NCBI GenBank assembly: GCA_011800155.1
Contig: CM022374.1
Span: 496,001-560,000, forward strand
Length of the DNA: 64,000 nt
Origin: Flammulina velutipes
Lineage: Eukaryota > Basidiomycota > Agaricomycetes > Agaricales > Physalacriaceae
Reading direction: 5' to 3'
Part shown: positions 56,768-64,000 of the stretch, piece after piece
Layout of the letters: every line of letters starts with the position of its first letter
How positions within the stretch are numbered: position 1 is the first letter of the stretch
The notes under the pieces: generated by a model
The model's database searches: none
What the model was told of the DNA's origin: nothing
What the model saw: only the letters and a program-made list of their open reading frames with translations
Made by a program: the position numbers and the translations under genes

Positions 56768-58394
56768 ATGGGCTCCATCATCTCTCGGATTCGCCTCTGC
56801 TTGGACACGCTGAAGGAAATAGCTGCATCTTACCAGGAAATATCCAAGCGTCTCGACCAATCTCCTGGCATCCCATTTCCCAACCCCACCACACCTTTCT
56901 GGGCCGTTCCAAATTCAAATCTCGCACGAGAAGGCAGCGAAAAGCCTCTCTCAGATCGAGCGGATGTCGTGATTATTGGTTCTGGCATAGCTGGGACATC
57001 CTTTGCGCGGGAGTTTCTGGATAACAGCGATGGCTCTCCGTCCGTCGTGATGCTCGAGGCCAGGGATGTTTGCTACGGCGCTACTGCTCGCAACGGAGGA
57101 CACATCACTCCTCAGCTATACCACGAGTATCAGCTCTTGGAAAAACAGGTCGGGGTGGACGCCGCGAAAAGCATCATACGCTTTCGAAGAGCGCACCTAC
57201 CTGCGCTCTTGAAGGTCGCGGAGGAAGAGGGCTTATTGGAGGATAGCCAGTGCAGGACGGTGGAAACGCATGATGTGTTCTTCGAGCAATCTGTCTTTGA
57301 GAGTATGAAGAGTAAACTGGATTACTTCCTCGAGGCTTTCCCGGAGGAACGAGGTCTTTGGTCCACCGACGTTGGTTCCCATATATCTGCGAAAATGCAG
57401 CTGTCCGACCAAGTGTATGGAGTAATCACAACGCATGGAGGCGCCGTACATCCCTACCGCCTTGTAACAGGAATCTTGACCCGATTGTTGAAGTCTCACT
57501 CTTCGTAGGTGTTCATATACCAGAGACGCAGTTGCCATTTCTGATTATCGCCCTAGATTCAAACTTTTCACTCATACACCCTGTAGGTCTATTGAAGCGA
57601 CGTCTGACGCTTACCTCGTCACCACCCCTCGAGGTACTATTCGAACGAAAAACATCATTCATGCTACGAACAGCTGGGCCTCCCATCTTCTCGTCCCGAT
57701 GCGACGCAAGATCGTTCCAATTCGCGGCCACATGACGGCCCAACGTCCTGGGCGTGGATTGGGACTGTCAGTGGACGACAGCACAGATACGGATTCCCAA
57801 GCCACCATTTCATCCACCTGGCTAGGAACTCGATCTTTCGTATTGTACCCGTCGAAATCCGAAGATAGGTGGGACTATCTCACCCAACAAGCTCACACAG
57901 AGGACTCTACGGCCCTTGGGGCGAAGCCTCACGCGGAGTTCATGTTCGGCGGCGCGCTCGAGGCAGGTAGTTCCGGATTCATGGACGCCGTGGGCTGTGT
58001 CGACGACCGATCTTTACATTTCCCCACATCTGCATACCTCGGTGGCGCGCTCGCTCAGTACTTTGGACGGTATTGGGGCGTGGAAGGTTCTGACGAGGAT
58101 GAAGGGTTCGACGCTGGGAGGGTAAAGAAGGCGTGGAGCGGTATACTTGGGATTTCTGCGGATCGTTTGCCATGGGTTGGGTTATTACCCCCGAAGATCT
58201 CTGGAAGGCAGTCCATTGAGGGTGGTGGAGAGTGGATTGCTGCTGGGTTTACGGGCGAGGGCATGACACATGCGTGGCTGAGCGCTAAGGCATTAGCACT
58301 GATGGTTTCGGGGCATACGGAGACTGGGATTCCTAACGTATTCTTGATATCGGAGAAGCGTTGGAAGAATGCGAATATCGAGCAATGGTTGTGA
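56768..58394 (+). CDS. FAD-dependent oxidoreductase, DAO family
   Basis: Two exons, 56768-57504 and 57557-58394, give 524 residues. The dinucleotide-binding motif VVIIGSGIAGTSFAREF sits near residue 65, followed by VVMLEARDVCYGATARNGGH, a His-rich FAD contact region typical of the DAO superfamily (D-amino acid oxidase, glycine and sarcosine oxidase relatives). Further landmarks: THGGAVHPYRLVTGIL, THTPCRSIEATSDAYLVTTP, IIHATNSWASHLLVPMR, IVPIRGHMTAQRP and a C-terminal WIAAGFTGEGMTHAWLSAKA. Substrate is not inferable; relatives annotated in fungi oxidise amino acids or related amines. No peroxisomal SKL-like end (C-terminus NIEQWL). Confidence 0.9.
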
Positions 58395-58475
58395 TATTAG
58401 GAAGAATAATGATTTCTCACCGCTATACACTTTCTACTACACTGGTCTTATATTTATCTCAATAATAAATCGTTA

Positions 58476-59429
58476 TCATATAGCTTCATCCCGCAGAGCA
58501 CGAGCTGCTCTCAAGAAAATCTCCGCTTTCTCCCAAATATCATCTTTATCCAGATCCAGATCCAACATATTCTTCAGCCTGCCAAAGTACCTCTTCTCAG
58601 AGTTCACAGGGACAAGGCGCGGCTCCATCTCTCGCATCCGCGCAACCTCTTCCTCAACCTTCTGAATACCGTCGAGCTCTTCCGCATCTTCTTTACTGAT
58701 CCTTTGAGTGCAAAGGATGACGAGCACCCGCAAATGGGGGCGTGAATGCTGTCTGAGCATCGAAACCACTCCACCCCTGGTTCCAGCGTTATATTCCAGA
58801 GATGCGTGGAAGCCTGGTCCATACAAGAGATGAGTGATGGACGGACGCTTCAGTAGCATGTCCATGATATGTCCGGCAATTCCACCAGTATAAAAGTCCG
58901 TATAAAAGACAGCGAGGTGAGTGATATTTGGTGGAAGCTTATCAAGGTCCATTCTGACGTCCATAGGATTGATGAGTGATAGAGACCTAAGTGAAGACAG
59001 GTGTTGCATGTCTAGGACTTTGGTATACCGACTAGTCCTGCTGTCCGAGAAGAGCGTGAGGTTCAATGATGATATACCCGTGCAAAGTGCTAGGATGTTT
59101 TCCATGAGCAGTGCGAAGAGAACGATATCAACGCGGAGGACGCGAACGTTTCGGGAAAAGAAGGGGGCATCGTTCCGTAGGCGTGCGCATATCCTGAAGA
59201 GCATAGCTGTAGTAGAGTCTGAAAGGGAGATCTCTCGGTAGAGCATTGGTTCTATCCTGCCTCATATGAAGATAAAGTTACTCAATGTCGAACGTGGATG
59301 AACGAACCATCTACGGGTTTCGCGAGACAGCGAGATAAGGATAAGACATGTCTTGCGACAGGATAGAGCGGCTTCCTCTAGGATGATTCGGACGATATCC
59401 TTTGGGAAGTCGTTGAATGGAGTCGACAT
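58476..59429 (-). CDS. F-box-like protein, separate family
   Basis: Exons 59429-59308 and 59256-58476 give 300 residues. The N-terminus MSTPFNDFPKDIVRIILEEA, CLILISLSRETRRWIEPMLY is a short F-box-like motif (hydrophobic D-I-V-R-I-I-L core and R-R-W). The body has leucine-rich features: LSSLRSLSLINPMDVRMDLD, LPPNITHLAVFYTDFYTGGI and RPSITHLLYGPGFHASLEYN. It does not share the 7-nt start exon or the conserved C-terminus of the main F-box family in this window. The likely role is an SCF adaptor, target unknown. Confidence 0.75.
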
Positions 59430-59599
59430 GATCGTGGTCCAGTCGTGGTCAGAGAGTGAATACCGGTCCGGGGTCCGAGTCCTTTACTTGAGGGAGCTTG
59501 AACGAAGTGGGATGGTAATATGCTTCCAATTATACCAATAAAACACTTATGTATGTACAGTTAAACAGACCACATGAGACCTCACCGGTCGTCACTGAA

Positions 59600-60930
59600 G
59601 AGAGCCCCAGGATCGCGAACTTTATTCCCGCGCCATGCCCAAAGAATCAGCTTGAAGGATAGCAAAAGAGTAGACATTACTGATGGATTTCAAAAAGTCG
59701 AGGCTCGGGGCCTCTTCAGTGACACCTAAAGAGAACCCCAAGCTCACGAAAGCACCCAGAACATATATATTCCTGCACCAAAGTGTACCCAAACACAGCA
59801 CCAAAAGCAACGACGCAATGGGAAAAAGCTTGCCAGACTCCGGAGCCCCCAAATTTCAAAACGCTTTCTCGCTCAATATCAAAGTTGAGTTCACCGATAG
59901 TGGTATGCAACGGTAAATGATTGAGGCCTGGGTCCTCTTCAGTGACAGCCAAAGAGAATCCCAAAGCCAATGGATCCAAGCCCCCAGAATCTCGAACATA
60001 TTCCTGCACCAAAATGGACCCAGACGCAGCGCCGAAAGCAGCGACACATAGAAGAAGACTCGGGGGCCCCCATTCCAAACACTTTCTCACCCAATATCAA
60101 ATCGAGTTCACAGACAGTGGCATTCAATGGGCCATGGCGAGGGATTTGCCAGGCTCGGAGCCCCCAGATTGCGAACGTGTTGTCACAAACCGCTCTACAT
60201 CATGCTCCTGCCCTCCAAAACATCCCATGCAACGGCATATGGGCAAAGAGCCTGCCGGGCTCAGATCCCCGAGAAACAATTCATGAGCATGTCCCAGCCC
60301 GAGGGATACATTCACGACGTCGTCACCGTCGACTCGGAAAGTAGGAGCCGGAAGTCCAAGTAAGATATTACGGTCCTTGAATCGAAGGAAGTCGAAGAGT
60401 CTGTCAACAGAGTACTCCCGGTTTCCGGTAGGATATTAATCAGCTCAAAGGATAGCTGAAAAGGTGTACATGACTCACGGGTAGGAAAGCGCGGCTTTGG
60501 GCCCTCTTCAGCTGTCACTGAAGAGAACCTCACGACGTTTAGAGCCCCCAATAATCTCAAACATATCCGTCCATCCCAATCACAGCGCCAAAAGCAGCGG
60601 CGCGTAGAGTTTGCCAGACTCGGAGCCCCCAGATTCCAAACGGTGTCACCTAATATCGAAAATCAAATCCCTACCCTCAAGGATTACCATGCAACGATAC
60701 ATGGAAAAGAGCTTGCCAGACTCGGAGCCCCCAGATATAACCATGGACGTGCCCCCGCACCAAGGGATACACGCACCGCCACCCTCAAGTCGTCTCGCGC
60801 GAAGCTGCCAAAGGAACCCGAACGAAATATTGCCAGAGCCATGAATGCCATAAGGGTCTTCCCAACGAACCAGAATCTGAAAAGACCGTCAGAAAGAGGG
60901 GATTATAAAAGAAGACACACCAGTTGGGGG
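59600..60930 (+). repeat. Field of degenerate repeats
   Basis: About seven imperfect copies of a block around GCCAGACTCGGAGCCCCCAG occur (near 59828, 60060, 60150, 60250, 60608 and 60715, with a weaker one near 59605). They alternate with a CTTCAGTGACACCTAAAGAG-like palindromic block (59590, 59713, 59935, 60510). Spacing is irregular, roughly 110-250 bp. Open frames through it are short and change between copies. It may be a decayed array of a small element or gene. Confidence 0.6.
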
Positions 60931-61170
60931 TCAGAGAAAGAAGAGCAAGCCGTAATATTGTTTTTATCCAGAAGAGAAAGCTATTAAATCTCGTCAATAA
61001 ACTTCCTGAAGCGAGAAACGTACACGGAGAGGGCACTGCGCACAACTGGCACGGCGGTCGTCATCTCCCCGATGTCCTCCAAAAACAGCAGGGTATCCCA
61101 GTCGGAGGAGGTCGCTAGATTATCAGGCCTCTTACCCTCTAGGCAGTCGAGAGCAATCGCTGTCTGCCTC

Positions 61171-61368
61171 TGTTGGATTTTGACGTACATGCGAGTCGGT
61201 GGAATCGGACCGGCCTCATTTACTTACATGCTTTCTGCACGTTTCTTTCCTTACCGTTTGCCTCGACGTACGTACAGTCTGCTGGTACAAACGGATTATT
61301 CTTTTGCTTTGCTTTTTGTCTGCTGCCGCCGCTATCTTTTCCACGTCCGCGACTATCGACATCTAACA
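61171..61368 (+). repeat. 5' LTR
   Basis: 198 bp, TGTTGGATTTTGACG to GACATCTAACA, identical by eye to the 3' LTR. Confidence 0.92.
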
Positions 61369-61446
61369 CAAACGGTCTACCCGGCTGTGGGAATACAGTC
61401 AACCATTCATCACTCTACTGTCATTATTCGATTCGCTGTCTTTACC

Positions 61447-62391
61447 ATGGCAAAAGGCAACAAGTACTCTGTTGTTATTCTGGAGAAGCCCTCTGACTTA
61501 GCGGACTGGAAAACCACCACGCAAGCCCAGCTTCGTGGAAAAGGTGTCTGGAACGTTGTCGATGGCACAGATCCGGAACCTTCCAACAATGCAGGAGACC
61601 GATGGCGCAAATGGGATGGCCGCCGCAATGTGGCCGCCTCTATCATCATCAGTACCATTGCTCGCTCCCAACTCCCCCATATCCGCAGTTTGACCAATGA
61701 CCCCGCTGCAATGTGGGCCCGTCTCATCCAGATGCATCGCACCAATGGCGCTACACATCACATGAGTCTGTGGCAGGATTTCGACGGCTTGAAGTACGAT
61801 GGTTCCCGTCCCATGGCTGATCATATCGCCGACTTGCGCTCCATGGCTGACCAGCTGAAGGAGTTGTTCAACGACGGTCCGTCATCTGCCAAATTCATCG
61901 CCACCCTCACGGCGTCGCTACCAACGGAGACAAATTCTGGCTACGCCGATCTTGTCCGATCCCTCGAGGGTGATGTTCTCGAGACGAACGTTGACCATGT
62001 CATTCAACGTGTCACTAACGAGTGGAACCGTCAGGAGAGGTCGAAGAAGAAGGAGACGGAAGTGAAGAAGATGAAGGAGGAGGTGGAGTCTTCGGAGGAT
62101 GAGGAGAAGAACGAGGCGCTCATGGCACAGATGGCCATGGCACTCGCGGGGATGATGCGTCAGTGCAAGAAGAGGACGAAGTCGAAGATCACTTGCTTCA
62201 AGTGTGGTGGTCGCGGACACGTCAAGAACATGTGTCCAACCCGTAGCGACGACGAAGAAGATGCACATGTAGTCATCGGGCCTGAGAGCTCAATGCTCGC
62301 TGCTGCCGCAAAGTTACTCAGTGTACATTCTGCCATTGGAGACAGTGAAGAGGACGATTCCGACGACGGACATCCAAATGTTGCAGTCTGA
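61447..62391 (+). CDS. gag polyprotein of the LTR element
   Basis: 314 residues from MAKGNKYSVVILEKPSDLAD. Copia-type gag layout: a leading region with W-x-T-T-x-A-Q-L-R-G (LADWKTTTQAQLRGKGVW), MWARLIQMH, MSLWQDFDGLKYDGSRPMAD (UBN2-like gag block), then a Lys/Glu-rich linker and a CCHC zinc knuckle CFKCGGRGHVKNMC near residue 260. The tail is acidic. An in-frame extension upstream runs through the LTR, but this ATG is the first after the LTR. It presumably forms the nucleocapsid that packages element RNA. Confidence 0.9.
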   Translation: MAKGNKYSVVILEKPSDLADWKTTTQAQLRGKGVWNVVDGTDPEPSNNAGDRWRKWDGRRNVAASIIISTIARSQLPHIRSLTNDPAAMWARLIQMHRTNGATHHMSLWQDFDGLKYDGSRPMADHIADLRSMADQLKELFNDGPSSAKFIATLTASLPTETNSGYADLVRSLEGDVLETNVDHVIQRVTNEWNRQERSKKKETEVKKMKEEVESSEDEEKNEALMAQMAMALAGMMRQCKKRTKSKITCFKCGGRGHVKNMCPTRSDDEEDAHVVIGPESSMLAAAAKLLSVHSAIGDSEEDDSDDGHPNVAV

Positions 62392-62513
62392 TTCTAGGTT
62401 TTATTTTATTTTTCTTTGATGACAACGACGACGACGACGATGATGATGACGAGGGGATGCCATTTTCTTTTCTACTTACGCTACTTTTTACGATTCCTTG
62501 ACTCGAGGGGATG

Positions 62514-62711
62514 TGTTGGATTTTGACGTACATGCGAGTCGGTGGAATCGGACCGGCCTCATTTACTTACATGCTTTCTGCACGTTTCTTTCCTTACCGT
62601 TTGCCTCGACGTACGTACAGTCTGCTGGTACAAACGGATTATTCTTTTGCTTTGCTTTTTGTCTGCTGCCGCCGCTATCTTTTCCACGTCCGCGACTATC
62701 GACATCTAACA
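62514..62711 (+). repeat. 3' LTR
   Basis: 198 bp, identical by eye to the 5' LTR, followed directly by the second GCCTC copy. Confidence 0.92.
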
Positions 62712-62973
62712 GCCTCTGCGCCCGCGCAAGAGAAACAGGAGTTAGTACTTGCTCGACTGCCTCAGCTTTTAGCGCCGCTTCCTGGGCCACGAACCACACT
62801 GGAGCGATGACGGGCGCAGGATGACGAGCTTTTACCGTAACGTTAACGTCGACGGGTGATTTTGAGGATGGCTCCTGTTGGTGAATATTCTGAACCTTGG
62901 GTCCGCGCTGAGTGGCCTTGCAGCGAACAAAAGTCGGAAGAGACGCTTGGTTGGAGCTGGTGGAAGAAAACAT

Positions 62974-63262
62974 TTTTAGTAGTGTGTGAGGGTGTAGGGG
63001 TACTATCTGTATGATGGTGGGAAGGAAAAGAGAAACGGGGAGAGCTGTTTATAAACAGAATATCTCGATCGACACCGCCACACTGGATTTGGCTCCGTGG
63101 AGTTGGTCTAAAGATAGACGTCGAATGGCTGTTGATTGTCTTATAAATTTGTGCACAAGTTTGATTGCGCATTAGATCGATTGCATACCAAAATGCTTTG
63201 ATTCAAAGCCTATACATCGCAACGTAGAACACCAAGAGTGATGGCCAATAATGTCTCGCAGA
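62974..63262. promoter_or_regulatory. Promoter of the split gene
   Basis: Contains CACCGCCACACTGGATTTGG and GAGAGCTGTTTATAAACAGA (TATA-like on the minus strand near 63050). A related but decayed sequence lies at 40.08-40.25 kb downstream of F-box C. Confidence 0.4.
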
Positions 63263-63264
63263 GT

Positions 63265-64000
63265 TCACATATACAGAAGTGCTGTCCTGTCAGACAGCGC
63301 TACAAGAAATAAGCACAATATCAGAGAAGGAAAAGGCCGTCGACTAACGTATATCATTGATGTTAACCTCGAGACCTTCTGCCTTGAATCCCAGTAGCGC
63401 CTTGATTGCCACAGACTTTCCAATCCTCCAGCTTACTGCACACATATCCTGACCGAGCCACGGGTTCGACCGATCCTTTCCTTGCTTAGAATAGATCTCG
63501 AGCATCTCCAAACTGCGCGCCGCCCACCGACACCTCACGACGGAAACGATATCCCACTTTTCGCATAAACGCAGCAAATTGCACCCGATCTCCACGACGA
63601 GTGTCCGCAGCCGAGGCAGCCGTGTCTCTAGAGATGCGGAAAGACTCGTCCATGCAGGCTGATGCAGCCATTGCCGGAGACGAACAGTGAAGTGAATGAC
63701 ATCCGGGAGAAGTTGTAACACCTGGTCCCAATCCCCTGTGCCAGTTTCTGGGACGATCTGAATGTGCGTGATATGGTATTGAGATCGAGAAAGGAATGGG
63801 AGGATTTCGCCAGGATAGCTTTCCTCGAGGGAGAGATGTGTGAGGGCTGGGTAGTCGGTTAGGAAGAGGAGATATCTAGGGTTCATGATCATGAGAGATG
63901 TAATGCCCGAGTGCACTAGTAGTGGTGTGGCTGGGTCCTCTGACTCATCGACGTCAAGGTCGTCGGCAAAGAGTGCACGCAAGTTTGTGCAAACGAGCAG
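63265..64000 (-). CDS. F-box protein, family member E (partial, runs off the window)
   Basis: Only the C-terminal third is inside the window. Exon 2 runs from beyond 64000 down to 63349 and the terminal exon is 63299-63265, encoding PLSDRTALLYM. Landmarks: LLVHSGITSLMIMNPRYLLF, YPALTHLSLEESYPGEILPF, HITHIQIVPETGTGDWDQVL, LLPDVIHFTVRLRQWL and a VEIGCNLLRLCEKWDIVSVV block, all matching members C and D. Frame intact in the visible part. The F-box itself would lie to the right of the window. Confidence 0.88.

Larger units (their letters stand above)
61171..62711 (+). mobile_element. Short LTR retroelement with gag only (TR-GAG-like)
   Basis: 1,541 bp with two identical 198-bp LTRs beginning TGTTGG and ending TAACA. 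The flanking GCCTC is present on both sides (61166-61170 and 62712-62716), a perfect 5-bp target-site duplication. The interior encodes only a gag-type protein; there is no protease, integrase or reverse transcriptase. Ahead of the second LTR is a purine stretch GAGGGGATG that could serve as polypurine tract. Movement would need enzymes from an autonomous relative. Identical LTRs and an unmutated gag indicate a recent insertion. Confidence 0.9.
60984..62973 (-). pseudogene. Gene of the LPTFVRC family, split by an LTR element
   Basis: The 5' part (62973 to 62712) encodes MFSSTSSNQASLPTFVRCKA, SPVDVNVTVKARHPAP, AAQEAALKAEAVEQVL and VSLARAQR. At this point the LTR element begins. On its other side the frame resumes (61170 to 60984) with TAIALDCLEGKRPDNLATSS, WDTLLFLEDIGEMTTAVPVV and a stop after FIDEI. 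Removing the element and one copy of the 5-bp GCCTC duplication would leave one continuous frame of roughly 145-150 codons with no other lesion. The protein family is unknown. It follows F-box E in the same orientation, as related remnants follow F-box C and D. Confidence 0.75.

Noticed and set aside
61072..61446. Long in-frame extension of gag upstream through the 5' LTR
   Set aside because: It would read the LTR and flanking host gene; the ATG at 61447 follows the LTR and begins the gag-like sequence.

Overview
This window looks like nuclear DNA of a basidiomycete fungus, most likely an agaricomycete mushroom or wood-decay species. Genes are densely split by introns of about 50 nt with GT/AG ends and TACTAAC/CTGAC-like branch sites. 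Conserved genes sit beside expanded F-box families, small secreted proteins, a KDZ DNA transposon and a short LTR element. All exon coordinates were joined by hand from reading frame, splice signals and family motifs; none is supported by transcripts.

Conserved housekeeping genes are scattered through the window: ribosomal protein P0 (about 0.25-1.34 kb), the divergent pair uS11 and eL42 (9.0-10.9 kb), the mitochondrial complex I 51-kDa subunit (42.3-44.1 kb), an MPDU1-like PQ-loop protein and DNA topoisomerase II sharing a 94-bp divergent promoter (49.8-56.5 kb), and an FAD-dependent DAO-type oxidoreductase (56.8-58.4 kb). Two secreted RlpA-like double-psi beta-barrel genes follow P0. Near 6.4-6.8 kb a short transcription unit with no convincing protein carries two nearly identical introns, each containing a U24-type C/D box snoRNA whose two guides match 25S rRNA. 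A basidiomycete kinase-like gene (HRD and DFE motifs) follows.

From 11 to 46 kb, and again at the right edge, the region is shaped by repeated duplication. Four intact F-box genes, one cut by the window edge and two broken copies share one architecture: a start exon of only 7 nt, a 1.6-kb exon with an N-terminal Cys-x2-Cys, an F-box and a leucine-rich C-terminal half, and a 35-nt last exon encoding a conserved C-terminus related to L-[ST]-D-R-[ST]-A-x-L-Y-M. Interleaved are three copies of a small secreted protein family I do not recognise, duplicated together with their 5' UTR intron and several hundred bases of flank. A third family (Leu-Pro-Thr-Phe-Val-Arg-Cys proteins) lies downstream of three of the F-box genes.

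Two mobile elements are clearly bounded. An 11.3-kb KDZ (Kyakuja-Dileera-Zisupton) element at 23.28-34.57 kb has terminal inverted repeats, TATGATATCA at each edge, a CxC2-type KDZ transposase and three passenger genes. A 1.54-kb LTR element at 61.17-62.71 kb has identical 198-bp LTRs, a perfect 5-bp target duplication (GCCTC) and only a gag gene with a zinc knuckle; it has split a host gene of the third family. Other notable loci are an RHS/Crinkler-like P-loop protein gene (47.9-49.75 kb), a zinc-cluster-like gene (46.6-47.6 kb) and a degenerate repeat field (59.6-60.9 kb).
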